This document shows, piece by piece, positions 19,951 to 30,000 of a stretch of 64,000 nt of DNA. The notes below the pieces were generated by a model. The model worked only from the letters and a program-made list of their open reading frames with translations. It was not told the DNA's origin and searched no databases. This DNA is from Pseudoips prasinana (taxonomy: Eukaryota; Arthropoda; Insecta; Lepidoptera; Nolidae): the NCBI GenBank assembly GCA_951640165.1, contig OX621266.1, forward strand, positions 7,068,001 through 7,132,000. Reading direction: 5' to 3'. Position 1 is the first letter of the stretch, and each line of letters begins with the position of its first letter. The translations under genes were made by a program, and so were the position numbers.

Positions 19951-22900
19951 TTAGATCATCGCATCACAATACCCCCAAGGCAAGGTGTGGATGCCATCTG
20001 AAAGTATCTGAATCTTGTCATCGTTTCTATTTAATACTTGTTTACTAACTTGTTGTGAGTACAATATATGTTTGATAGATCTTATCATATTCATGTTTAA
20101 GGATTGACTTTTATCTAATAACAAAGAGTCGCTATAATCTGTTAGTTTTAAATGCTTTGTGACAGACTTAGACATACCTTTCGCTTTTGCTATTTTTGTC
20201 TTCAAACTTTCAATACAATAGAGTTTTGCTCTTAAGCCTATAAATTCTGTTATCACATCACCCCCCATTTCATCTTTAAAAAGGCCAGGGATTTTTGAGT
20301 TGATTCTAGGTATGCCATATTGATTATCTACTGGGAAATTACTAGTATCAAATTGTGTTATATTTTCGTGTATATCATAATAAAAGTCGTCTGTATGGAT
20401 TACATAAAGTAAACTATCGGTATCTGTATAACATAATTCAACTTTATCTCCATATTTCTTTTTTATAAAATCATAGTGAAACTGATAAAGGTGCTGTTTG
20501 GCGTACTCCAGAACTGTAAATCCGATGTAAATTGGTCGGTCTAATATTATTTTATCACGATTCAATTGTATAGCTACAAAATCTTCTGCAAATATTGACA
20601 CACTTTTTAAATTAGGTTTCGAAATCAATTTTTGTGCACATAGTTTCTTATTCGTGAAGTTTGTTTTATCATCCCATTTGGTTACCAGTTTTATATCAAC
20701 TTGTTTCCTTTTATTTTCTATAGTTTTCCCAAATATTGCATTATTTAGAAGTTTAAAAAAATCTTTTTCAAAAGAAGTTTTAGATGCCATACGTCGATTA
20801 GTATTAAGATCTATATATTTCTTTAAGAAATCATCTTGTCTAAAGGTTAGTATGCGATGAACTTTTTTTAAAATCAAACCATTTTTTATGCATTGTTTTG
20901 AATGTACGTAATGAATAACATAATTTGATTTATCATACAGATTAGCAATTAACTTAGCTGATTTCCCTCCTGGGGGTATACATTTCTCTGCAGCAAATGG
21001 TAAGTCTTTATGCTGATCATGAATACAATCCGGGTAATATAAATCTACTTCTAAAATAAAACCATACAAACTGTCATCTGATACATGCAATACATTAAAG
21101 CTATCAATTTCATGCTGAGTTAAAAATCTGAACTCTGAAACAGGCAATTTTTTAGTCATTGCATAACCGTAAAGATTATTGCAATCTAGATATATCAAAT
21201 AACTCGAGGGTTTTAAATCATTATAATGAGGTAAATACTTATTATTTGCCTTAACATGACGGAGGAAACATTGTGCCAAGCCCCTTCGTATACCTTTTTC
21301 AATAAATGTATAAATTTCTAAGTCACTAATGAGCTCTAATTCAGCGTTAGTGTACAGAAGCATAGCGTCCCAGCTCAAACTAGGTGAAGTCACATAGTGA
21401 GCGGGATCCAGTTTGTAAAAATTTAAACTTGTGTCTCTGAATTTTTCAAATATGTCGCATAACAACAAAACATCACATTTCAAATACAGATCACTGTATT
21501 CACCAAGCGTTGTTATCTTAAAATTGTTCCAAATATCTTGAGCGTGAGCATATTCGTCATCTGATAGAGATTCCATAGTTAAACTATTATAAAAACTGGA
21601 TTTTGGAGGTAGTTGATTTTCATCAAATTTTGACCAATCGTCCATATAATCATATGGATAAATACCTTTCTTACATAATAAATTAAGTTTAGTTTTGTCG
21701 GTAAATTCTCTTGACAAATAAACAAAATCTTTTTCTGACAAGCTTTTACTTAACGAATCTAAGCTTGAGCTAAGAAAATGAAATGAATCAATAAACTTAA
21801 TCTGTACTGAGCGAGTACCTTTTTTTGTCATTATTAACTTGGTTATTGTAAGATATTTTTCTTTTGTTTTTGGTATTATTTTAACTGAACCTTCATAATT
21901 AGCCAACTCTCTAATAAATATATGCGAGTCATAACCACTTAGATTATGAAATACCACTGGTATGAATGGACACACTTTGTACATCAAATTACAATGTGAG
22001 TGAGCTGCCCCTCTATACTCGGAAGTAATATGATCATGATCGTGAACTTTGTCTCCGGCCAATAACTGATTACATATATGACACTTAGTTGCATTTTGAT
22101 ATTCTCGTTCTTGATTATAAGTTAAAGGTTTCATTGATAAATGAGTGGACATAATTTTGTTTATTCGTTTAACATCTTTTACTAAACGTTTTAAAAATAC
22201 TTTGACACAATCTATGCCTCTGTACGTGACAAACTTGTTAAGTTTATTATCATGCAAACAGCATATGTAGTATGCGAAACTTGACGGCTGATGCATTTTT
22301 AGCGTTGTAGTATTTTTAGAGCTATTCTCATTACAATTTATTAACAAGCTCTCAAAATCAGCATAAATAATAAAATTAATTTTAAGTTGTCTTTCATAGT
22401 GTTTAAATTTCAATATGGTATTTTTTTCTGGTAATATAGTCAATATTTTAGAACAAGAATGAGATGTGTACTTATTTTCATTTGTAAAAAACTGTAAACA
22501 TGAATCACATAAGAAAACTTTGCCATGATGACGAGTAATCTGACCTCGCACTAAACGTATGAGATCTTTTATTAAACAGTAATGTCCTTTTCCATTCCGT
22601 TCAATATATAATAAATTAATATGATTTTCCTTTTTCTTATTTGTCATATATAAAGGTCCAGTGACAACGTATTTGTTATCTAACCCATATATGGTAATAC
22701 TTATTGTAGGATTTATCAATTCGAAAAGTTTGATATCATTATAAGAAGGAGGTAATGACATTCCTTGGATATTAAGAACTTCACTATAATGAGGATAAGA
22801 CGCCGTTCTGCACACATTATTTGTACGAGGAAATAATGCAGCTACAACGCACCATAAGAAACAACACTCATCATTATTACGTAAATTCAAACAACTTTTA

Positions 22901-23637
22901 GTATTTTTTATAACTGATGGCAACTTTAAGTACGTGCCACCACTCATGGGACAATATTTACTTATATTTATCTCAATATAACTTAGCGAAAGATATGTCC
23001 AACCTGACTGCACGTGTTCAAATTCAGACATCTTCCGTATCAAGATATCAATTTTATTTAAAAAAAAGTCATTTATATCAGTATTTTTATAGATAATATC
23101 ATACTTAGTGTTGAAAGATTTCAATTCTAGTTGTTCATGGTCAGATTTTAGTAAAATAAACTTAACAAAAAGCTCAAAATTTACTTTTATGCAATCATAC
23201 TTGTTCAGTATCATAGTAATTAATTTATTAACATCTGGAAGCACTGAATTCAGAATCGCCTCCGGTGTGAGGTGCTCGGCATCCTGTCTTTTTTCATATA
23301 CCTGAGTATTACTAGGGATCGCCTCGCATGTGAGATGTTCGTCATCCCGAGTTTTATCTGTCTGAGTTTTACTCGGGATCGCCTCACAAGTGAGGTGCTC
23401 GTCATCCCGAGTTTTATATGTCTGAGTTTTACTCGGGATCGCCTCACAAGTGAGGTGCTCGTCATCCTGAGTTAAGTTCAGACGAAAAGTTACAATTCTG
23501 TTTTTAAATGCTGTTGCTACAATAAAAATATTTTTGAATTCAGTTCTCAATAAACTATTAGTCTTGTGTATATTAGTTCTCATATGATATGCATACTGAT
23601 TTCGTGGTATTTCAGTTTTACATTGTGTACAAGTCAT
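19951..23637 (-). CDS. Polinton family-B (protein-primed type) DNA polymerase, 1228 aa
   Basis: It begins with a zinc-finger-like C-x2-C-x11-H-x5-H (C3, C6, H18, H24). Exonuclease motifs: YADFES (D about 427), NLSGYD (about 571) and YLKCDVLLL. Between Exo I and II is a His-Me-finger-like insert (CHIC, DHDH, YRGAAHSHCN, about 517-555). Polymerase motifs: A, YLDCNNLYGY (about 817); B, LLNNAIFGKT (about 964); C, YTDTDS (about 1071). All key acidic residues are present and the frame is open throughout. It would replicate the element DNA, probably from a terminal protein primer. Near residues 56-125 are tandem 20-residue repeats missing from the polymerase of the second element. The ATG is the first in frame and starts the zinc finger. 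Confidence 0.96.
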   Translation of the reverse strand: MTCTQCKTEIPRNQYAYHMRTNIHKTNSLLRTEFKNIFIVATAFKNRIVTFRLNLTQDDEHLTCEAIPSKTQTYKTRDDEHLTCEAIPSKTQTDKTRDDEHLTCEAIPSNTQVYEKRQDAEHLTPEAILNSVLPDVNKLITMILNKYDCIKVNFELFVKFILLKSDHEQLELKSFNTKYDIIYKNTDINDFFLNKIDILIRKMSEFEHVQSGWTYLSLSYIEINISKYCPMSGGTYLKLPSVIKNTKSCLNLRNNDECCFLWCVVAALFPRTNNVCRTASYPHYSEVLNIQGMSLPPSYNDIKLFELINPTISITIYGLDNKYVVTGPLYMTNKKKENHINLLYIERNGKGHYCLIKDLIRLVRGQITRHHGKVFLCDSCLQFFTNENKYTSHSCSKILTILPEKNTILKFKHYERQLKINFIIYADFESLLINCNENSSKNTTTLKMHQPSSFAYYICCLHDNKLNKFVTYRGIDCVKVFLKRLVKDVKRINKIMSTHLSMKPLTYNQEREYQNATKCHICNQLLAGDKVHDHDHITSEYRGAAHSHCNLMYKVCPFIPVVFHNLSGYDSHIFIRELANYEGSVKIIPKTKEKYLTITKLIMTKKGTRSVQIKFIDSFHFLSSSLDSLSKSLSEKDFVYLSREFTDKTKLNLLCKKGIYPYDYMDDWSKFDENQLPPKSSFYNSLTMESLSDDEYAHAQDIWNNFKITTLGEYSDLYLKCDVLLLCDIFEKFRDTSLNFYKLDPAHYVTSPSLSWDAMLLYTNAELELISDLEIYTFIEKGIRRGLAQCFLRHVKANNKYLPHYNDLKPSSYLIYLDCNNLYGYAMTKKLPVSEFRFLTQHEIDSFNVLHVSDDSLYGFILEVDLYYPDCIHDQHKDLPFAAEKCIPPGGKSAKLIANLYDKSNYVIHYVHSKQCIKNGLILKKVHRILTFRQDDFLKKYIDLNTNRRMASKTSFEKDFFKLLNNAIFGKTIENKRKQVDIKLVTKWDDKTNFTNKKLCAQKLISKPNLKSVSIFAEDFVAIQLNRDKIILDRPIYIGFTVLEYAKQHLYQFHYDFIKKKYGDKVELCYTDTDSLLYVIHTDDFYYDIHENITQFDTSNFPVDNQYGIPRINSKIPGLFKDEMGGDVITEFIGLRAKLYCIESLKTKIAKAKGMSKSVTKHLKLTDYSDSLLLDKSQSLNMNMIRSIKHILYSQQVSKQVLNRNDDKIQILSDGIHTLPWGYCDAMI
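23262..23470 (-). repeat. 60-bp coding minisatellite in the polymerase N-terminus
   Basis: Three to four copies of an exact 60-bp period (compare 23341-23400 with 23401-23460), encoding 20-residue repeats of the type DDEHLTCEAIPSKTQ. Each junction holds nested complements: outer ACTCGGGAT / ATCCCGAGT, inner CCTCA-CAAG-TGAGG, so the strand can fold into repeated stem-loops. Confidence 0.9.
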
Positions 23638-23907
23638 AATTGTACTACATGATCTTGTGAATGGTGTTCTGTGTTTTCTGGACTGTACAACTGTGAAATA
23701 AAAACATACGATATAAGTAGAATACCTGTATATTATTTAATTTATTAAATTGACTACACTTTTTTACATGTAATTATTAGGATCACATTGCATAGCATAC
23801 AGACAAATTAAACAATACTATAATAAAAACGTTAAAGTAAGAATTTATTAAAGAAGGTTACCGGAAATTACTAGGATTATTATATTAACATAATGACAAA
23901 TTAAAAC

Positions 23908-24793
23908 TTAATAATAAGAATTTATTAAAGTCACTGGACAGTTTTTAAAATCTTTGTCGACTGAGGACGTAAATGCTTTTAGATGGCGCCACATCTCCGT
24001 ATCCGTATCAGTTTTTGTTTTGATCGTAACGATTGAGTGACGCCACCTATTTACCGGTGGTACACTTGCGATCTCCTTACAATTATAGACCTTTACTTCA
24101 ACGTAATACGGTCCTTGTTTTGTCTCGCTGATTTTTCGAGCATAGCCTTTCTCAACTTTCTTAGTATAGTAAGAATAAAGAGGAGGCGATGTTTTACCGG
24201 CTGATGTGGACGGCTTCAGTGAATCATCCTCTTCGCTTTCACTGCCGAACAGGTCTCGTGCCGTTAACTTATTATCAGTCAACGGTATCGGATTTATTCG
24301 AGGCTTCTTCGATCCGCGAGGCTTAGATCCACATCCGGCAGACGCTTTGGAACGCTTGTTTGCAGCAGATTTCTCAACCCGATGCGATGATGCCGTTTTC
24401 TGCTGCATCGGCTGTTGCTCGGTATCTGATTCTTCTCCAGATGAGAACAATTGAGGCATTGAAGATGGAGATGACTTGGACCTAAAACAATATATTCAAA
24501 ATATTATTAAAAATGATAGCAAATAAGTTATTGAAGGACTCGCTAGGTTAATCTAATGTCATATTATAACAATACAGGGAAAATATAATTTGCTCATTAG
24601 AATTTCTGCTAATAGCTAAATCGAATGCAATATTAATTTTATTTGTACAAAGTTTGTACTACAATCAAACTCACTTTGATATTTATAATATTAGTTAGGA
24701 TTAAATAAGTTCTATATATTGAATAATAGTATGTACACATGACACATTTGTAACTCATTATTATTTAATAAAATAATTAAAGTTAACTTACAT
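23908..24793 (-). CDS. Conserved Polinton protein of unknown role, spliced, 191 aa
   Basis: Main exon 23908-24481. A donor GTAAGT (24791-24786) and acceptor TTTTAG (ending 24482) define a 310-nt intron. Splicing joins AT to G, so the start codon would be created across the junction; the internal ATG at 24459 is the fallback start. The N-terminal half is Ser/Lys-rich and disordered with acidic DLFGSESEEDD (69-79 of the unspliced frame). The C-terminal part has YYVEVKVYN and RWRHSIVTIK. A relative occupies the same place before PolB in the second Polinton (60829-61183), so it is a conserved element gene, perhaps a replication partner or terminal protein; that is a guess. A TATA box lies at 24888. 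Confidence 0.75.
24482..24791 (-). other. Predicted intron (310 nt) splitting the start codon
   Basis: Minus strand: consensus donor GTAAGTTAAC and T-rich acceptor TTGTTTTAG. The flanking exon ends AT and the next exon begins G followed by an open frame. Confidence 0.6.
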
Positions 24794-24880
24794 TTTTCAG
24801 GTTGAAGCGTAGCTAGCGTGTAGGTGTTGATTCTTTCCCTCGTAGAGAGCAGTTTGTGATTTGGCTAAGATTCTTGCACA

Positions 24881-24888
24881 TTATATAG
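24881..24888 (-). promoter_or_regulatory. TATA box of the conserved unknown gene
   Basis: TATATAAT on the minus strand; about 30 nt downstream is a TCACA initiator-like site, giving a short first exon of about 65 nt up to the donor at 24791. Confidence 0.55.
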
Positions 24889-25377
24889 AGCAAAATCCAG
24901 ATGATGTTCCTCCAATATGTAAAGTCCATGTGTAAGTAAAACAAGATATCCTATGACTTAGAATTATACTACACAAATACCACGACTTCACTTGTCCTAA
25001 AAAATGCTAAACATACATTTACTTACACATATTGAACAACAACGAACATACAAATATTCCGATACCATAATCATTATTGCTATATTGTTTTGATTCGTCT
25101 CCTTAAAAAGAATTCAGCTTACGGTGCAACTTTGATATACTATTAACGTACCATGAGTTTGCTTGCTTAATTATCTAAATAAAATGTATGAAAACGTTTA
25201 CCGTGAACATAAGGGCAGTAGTATTATTTTATCGATATATATTTATGATAAATAATAAAATGATAGGCGTCGTAATGTCTTACGTTTCCTATTTCACTAT
25301 ACCATTTTTGGAAAAAGATATGATATCTAACTTAAAAATGTGCGATTTTGAACTCTATCCATAAAATTAAATTAGGG
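24889..25377. other. Divergent intergenic region, no gene seen
   Basis: AT-rich spacer between two outward-facing TATA boxes (24888 minus, 25378 plus). It may hold regulatory or origin sequence. I see no open frame or clear repeat. Confidence 0.6.
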
Positions 25378-25388
25378 TATATAAATAG
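25378..25388 (+). promoter_or_regulatory. TATA box TATATAAATAG of the plus-strand gene
   Basis: A consensus TATA element; a start about 30 nt on (near 25408) would open a leader exon ending at the donor at 25461. Confidence 0.65.
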
Positions 25389-25460
25389 AGAGAAAAATCT
25401 TTTAAAATTTATTCCAATTCTATACTTGACTGTTACAACTGGCTTGATCGTGTATTATTG

Positions 25461-25646
25461 GTAAGTTTTAATATTATTCTTCTTTCATATTTTATCCAGC
25501 ATTATTATCTGACAGTATAATCGATGTTTAATACTTAAAGGTCTGATACATGTTTATTTCTATATAACACTATGTTTCAACCGCAATTGTTGTTTTGAGA
25601 TAGAATATCGGTTAGCGAAATACTAATTTAGAGTATTACTTTCCAG
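25461..25646 (+). other. Predicted 5'-UTR intron of the plus-strand gene
   Basis: Donor GTAAGTTTTA after TATTATTG, and acceptor TTTCCAG before GTGTTTAAC; 186 nt long, upstream of the ATG. Confidence 0.65.
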
Positions 25647-25678
25647 GTGTTTAACAAAGTCGGGACATAGAATTAAAT

Positions 25679-26209
25679 ATGTCACACTCACCATCCTACA
25701 GTCCTGTTTTAGATAACATTAACCGAGAATGTGATGTAAGTATCTAAGTGATCATTGATATTAGCAATTGAATTCATATTTGATGCTGTTTAATAGCATC
25801 AAATTATTCATTATTTCAGAATTCGTTCGAATGCTCCGATCCAGTTCTTAATCCATTTTACTATGCTCAAGACCGAGAAAGTTGGTATGCCGAAGAGGCG
25901 GAAAAAGCATGTGAAGAGAGTAGACAGCAAAAAATACAAGAGAAAAAAATAAAGAAGAAGAAAAAATCAAAACCTTTTAAAAACACATCCTTTATCACAC
26001 GTAAAGAGCCCGGGCATGTTCACCGAATTATAAAAATAATTGTACATGATGTGGAAGGTCGTCAGATGAATGAAATGGACAGTGACCCTGATAGTGCAAG
26101 CGTGAATATACAATATTTAGTCCGTAGTGATATTGATGACATAATGACTGAAACCGAGTATTTAGTTGCTAAAATAGTTAAAAAATTAAGTTCAACTTCA
26201 TGTACCTAA
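25679..26209 (+). CDS. Spliced plus-strand Polinton gene, 148 aa, unknown
   Basis: Too fragmented to appear as one open frame. The first coding exon 25679-25735 (19 codons) ends at donor GTAAGTAT. An 84-nt intron (25736-25819) ends in TTATTTCAG. The second coding exon 25820-26209 has 129 codons and a TAA, and the phase is kept. The product has a Lys-rich nuclear-localisation-like cluster (KKIKKKKKSK) at about one third of its length, an acidic middle (MDSDPDS) and no membrane segment. Upstream are a TATA box and a 5'-UTR intron; downstream is AATAAA (26292). It faces away from the replication genes and is the only plus-strand gene of the element, which suggests a separate, perhaps early, regulatory role (inference). 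No family recognised. Confidence 0.75.
25736..25819 (+). other. Predicted 84-nt coding intron
   Basis: Donor GTAAGTATCT, acceptor CATTATTTCAG; both flanking exons are open in the same phase. Confidence 0.7.
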
Positions 26210-26291
26210 TTGATATTTAAAATAGACGTATAATAGTTATATCATTATTTGTTTTTTAAATGGTTAGTATATACTGTAAATATTTATTGTA

Positions 26292-26297
26292 AATAAA
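26292..26297 (+). terminator. AATAAA polyA signal
   Basis: Hexamer 83 nt after the stop of the spliced plus-strand gene. Confidence 0.65.
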
Positions 26298-26369
26298 AGT
26301 ATTTAAAATATACTTAGTACCTTTTATTTGTACGTCATAATATTTAAACTAAATCTTTACTACACTGCA

Positions 26370-26493
26370 TATATAAGGCAGCGCGATGAACAATGGCGAG
26401 CACACTTCATTTTTGTTAGTCTGCCGTATCGAATATCGAATAGACTATACCGACTGTTGCTCCAATTTCCGTGTCATTTAATTGTTGAATAAA
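26370..26493 (+). other. Possible very short transcript unit (TATA to AATAAA)
   Basis: TATATAAG at 26370-26377 is followed within about 115 nt by AATAAA at 26488. Between them is only a 31-codon ATG frame with no recognisable features. It could be a small non-coding RNA, the promoter of an outward transcript, or chance. Confidence 0.3.
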
Positions 26494-26558
26494 TGTAATG
26501 ATAAATTATAATGTACATAATTAAGGATGTTCAATAAGATGTTTCATATTTATATTGA

Positions 26559-26817
26559 ACATTTAAATTTCTTGTGATATCTATTACATTAAAATAGTTA
26601 AATATTAAAGACCACTCAATAGTCAAGTCAGAATATTTTGCAGGTACTATTTAAAAACAATGAATGATGGTTGTAATTGGGTGTTTCTGGATCTAAAATG
26701 ATTCTATAATGAATGGTGAAAATTGCGGGTTTCCAGATCTTGAATATTGATGAAATGAATAGTAAAATTGGGGTGACCTGGATCTCCTTGATCCAGGTCC
26801 CCCAATTTTACTCTACT
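26559..26817 (-). repeat. Right terminal inverted repeat (259 bp)
   Basis: Inverted copy of 12526-12760. It is longer by 24 bp because it keeps the full tip hairpin. Confidence 0.95.
26762..26811. repeat. Right tip hairpin, full form (about 22-bp stem)
   Basis: Complementary outer arms (GTAAAATTGGGG / CCCCAATTTTAC) and inner arms (GACCTGGATC / GATCCAGGTC) enclose a 5-nt loop, with one unpaired base at the arm junction. Confidence 0.9.
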
Positions 26818-26823
26818 CCTGGA
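26818..26823. repeat. Right target-site duplication CCTGGA
   Basis: Second copy of the 6-bp target; the satellite monomer continues directly with CACCCCGTTCGCGG. Confidence 0.95.
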
Positions 26824-27048
26824 CACCCCGTTCGCGGAAATCGGACGACAAAAACTTCAAAAATTGGCCTACATACCCCTTCTCCATACTAAATTAGAAC
26901 ATAGAAATTGCACCTAAGCTCCGGAATTGTTGTATAGAAAATATAAACTTACAACACAATATTTCAATTTTTGGCCGTTTTTGATTATTATTTTTGTGTT
27001 GTAATCTGTCTTTTGACTGTACCTAACGTGTGGGCAAAATATTTTTAC
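26824..27048 (+). repeat. Remnant of the interrupted 549-bp monomer
   Basis: Continues the forward array past the Polinton until GCAAAATATTTTTAC, where forward homology stops and a short filler leads into inverted monomers. Confidence 0.95.
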
Positions 27049-30000
27049 CCTAACTAACACGGGAAAATCGACTTTCTACAATTTTCCTGGGGCCGGGAGT
27101 AAAAATATTTTGCCCACACGTTAGGTACAGTCAAAAGACAGATTACAACACAAAAATAATAATCAAAAACGGCCAAAAATTGAAAAATTGTGTTGTAAGT
27201 TTATATTTTCTATACAACAATTCCGGAGCTTAGGTGCAATTTCTATGTTCTAATTTAGTATGGAGAAGGGGTATGTAGGCCAATTTTTGAAGTTTTTGTC
27301 GTCCGATTTCCGCGAACGGGGTGTCCAGGGACGCGCCTCACCGAGGGCTATACAAAAACGTTCAAAAGTGGAGGGGTGTTTATGAAAAAAATTTGAAAAA
27401 AGGTCCAAAAACCTGTTTTTGCACCAGAATTTATGCCGAAATTTGGGTTATTTAAGTTATACTGTAACTAATAGGTATGAATTATGCTCCGGGATGCGGC
27501 CAGACAGTTGTAGAAGCGATCTAGTCGCTTTTGTCGTACAACTCGGCAACTAATTAGTGTCAAACGATTAAACAAATGCAATTTTGCGTGTAAAGTGTCT
27601 GGTAAACACGGGAAAATCGACTTTCTACAATTTTCCTGGGGCCGGGAGTAAAAATATTTTGCCCACACGTTAGGTACAGTCAAAAGACAGATTACAACAC
27701 AAAAATAATAATCAAAAACGGCCAAAAATTGAAAAATTGTATTGTAAGTTTATATTTTCTATACAACAATTCCGGAGCTTAGGTGCAATTTCTATGTTCT
27801 AATTTAGTATGGAGAAGGGGTATGTAGGCCAATTTTTGAAGTTTTTGTCGTCCGATTTCCGCGAACGGGGTGTCCAGGGACGCGCCTCACCGAGGGCTAT
27901 ACAAAAACGTTCAAAAGTGGAGGGGTGTTTATGAAAAAAATTTGAAAAAAGGTCCAAAAACCTGTTTTTGCACCAGAATTTATGCCGAAATTTGGGTTAT
28001 TTAAGTTATACTGTAACTAATAGGTATGAATTATGCTCCGGGATGCGGCCAGACAGTTGTAGAAGCGATCTAGTCGCTTTTGTCGTACAACTCGGCAACT
28101 AATTAGTGTCAAACGATTAAACAAATGCAATTTTGCGTGTAAAGTGTCTGGTAAACACGGGAAAATCGACTTTCTACAATTTTCCTGGGGCCGGGAGTAA
28201 AAATATTTTGCCCACACGTTAGGTACAGTCAAAAGACAGATTACAACACAAAAATAATAATCAAAAACGGCCAAAAATTGAAAAATTGTGTTGTAAGTTT
28301 ATATTTTCTATACAACAATTCCGGAGCTTAGGTGCAATTTCTATGTTCTAATTTAGTATGGAGAAGGGGTATGTAGGCCAATTTTTGAAGTTTTTGCCGT
28401 CCGATTTCCGCGAACGGGGTGTCCAGGGACGCGCCTCACCGAGGGCTATACAAAAACGTTCAAAAGTGGAGGGGTGTTTATGAAAAAAATTTGAAAAAAG
28501 GTCCAAAAACCTGTTTTTGCACCAGAATTTATGCCGAAATTTGGGTTATTTAAGTTATACTGTAACTAATAGGTATGAATTATGCTCCGGGATGCGGCCA
28601 GACAGTTGTAGAAGCGATCTAGTCGCTTTTGTCGTACAACTCGGCAACTAATTAGTGTCAAACGATTAAACAAATGCAATTTTGCGTGTAAAGTGTCTGG
28701 TAAACACGGGAAAATCGACTTTCTACAATTTTCCTGGGGCCGGGAGTAAAAATATTTTGCCCACACGTTAGGTACAGTCAAAAGACAGATTACAACACAA
28801 AAATAATAATCAAAAACGGCCAAAAATTTAAAAATTGTGTTGTAAGTTTATATTTTCTATACAACAATTCCGGAGCTTAGGTGCAATTTCTATGTTCTAA
28901 TTTAGTATGGAGAAGGGGTATGTAGGCCAATTTTTGAAGTTTTTGTCGTCCGATTTCCGCGAACGGGGTGTCCAGGAACGCGCCTCACCGAGGGCTATAC
29001 AAAAACGTTCAAAAGTGGAGGGGTGTTTATGAAAAAAATTTGAAAAAAGGTCCAAAAACCTGTTTTTGCACCAGAATTTATGCCGAAATTTGGGTTATTT
29101 AAGTTATACTGTAACTAATAGGTATGAATTATGCTCCGGGATGCGGCCAGACAGTTGTAGAAGCGATCTAGTCGCTTTTGTCGTACAACTCGGCAACTAA
29201 TTAGTGTCAAACGATTAAACAAATGCAATTTTGCGTGTAAAGTGTCTGGTAAACACGGGAAAATCGACTTTCTACAATTTTCCTGGGGCCGGGAGTAAAA
29301 ATATTTTGCCCACACGTTAGGTACAGTCAAAAGACAGATTACAACACAGAAATAATAATCAAAAACGGCCAAAAATTGAAAAATTGTGTTGTAAGTTTAT
29401 ATTTTCTATACAACAATTCCGGAGCTTAGGTGCAATTTCTATGTTCTAATTTAGTATGGAGAAGGGGTATGTAGGCCAATTTTTGAAGTTTTTGTCGTCC
29501 GATTTCCGCGAACGGGGTGTCCAGGGACGCGCCTCACCGAGGGCTATACAAAAACGTTCAAAAGTGGAGGGGTGTTTATGAAAAAAATTGAAAAAAGGTC
29601 CAAAAACCTGTTTTTGCACCAGAATTTATGCCGAAATTTGGGTTATTTAAGTTATACTGTAACTAATAGGTATGAATTATGCTCCGGGATGCGGTCAGAC
29701 AGTTGTAGAAGCGATCTAGTCGCTTTTGTCGTACAACTCGGCAACTAATTAGTGTCAAACGATTAAACAAATGCAATTTCGCGTGTAAAGTGTTTGGTAA
29801 ACACGGGAAAATCGACTTTCTACAATTTTCCTGGGGCCGGGAGTAAAAATATTTTGCCCACACGTTAGGTACAGTCAAAAGACAGATTACAACACAGAAA
29901 TAATAATCAAAAACGGCCAAAAATTGAAAAATTGTGTTGTAAGTTTATATTTTCTATACAACAATTCCGGAGCTTAGGTGCAATTTCTATGTTCTAATTT

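Larger units (their letters stand above)
12526..26817 (-). mobile_element. Complete Polinton/Maverick (adintovirus-like) element, 14.3 kb
   Basis: Bounded by inverted repeats starting AGTAGAGTAAAATTGGGG and flanked by a 6-bp target duplication. It carries the Polinton core set: family-B DNA polymerase, chromodomain integrase, packaging ATPase, adenain-like protease, major and minor jelly-roll capsid proteins and a PLA2/pX-like protein, plus a BIR-domain gene, a DUF8207-like gene and several unknowns. All but one gene lie on the minus strand; the exception is a spliced gene near the right end. The only break in a recognisable gene is a -1 shift between PLA2/pX and protease, which may be programmed. 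With capsid and packaging genes present, a virion-forming life style is plausible, but that is inference. Confidence 0.95.
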
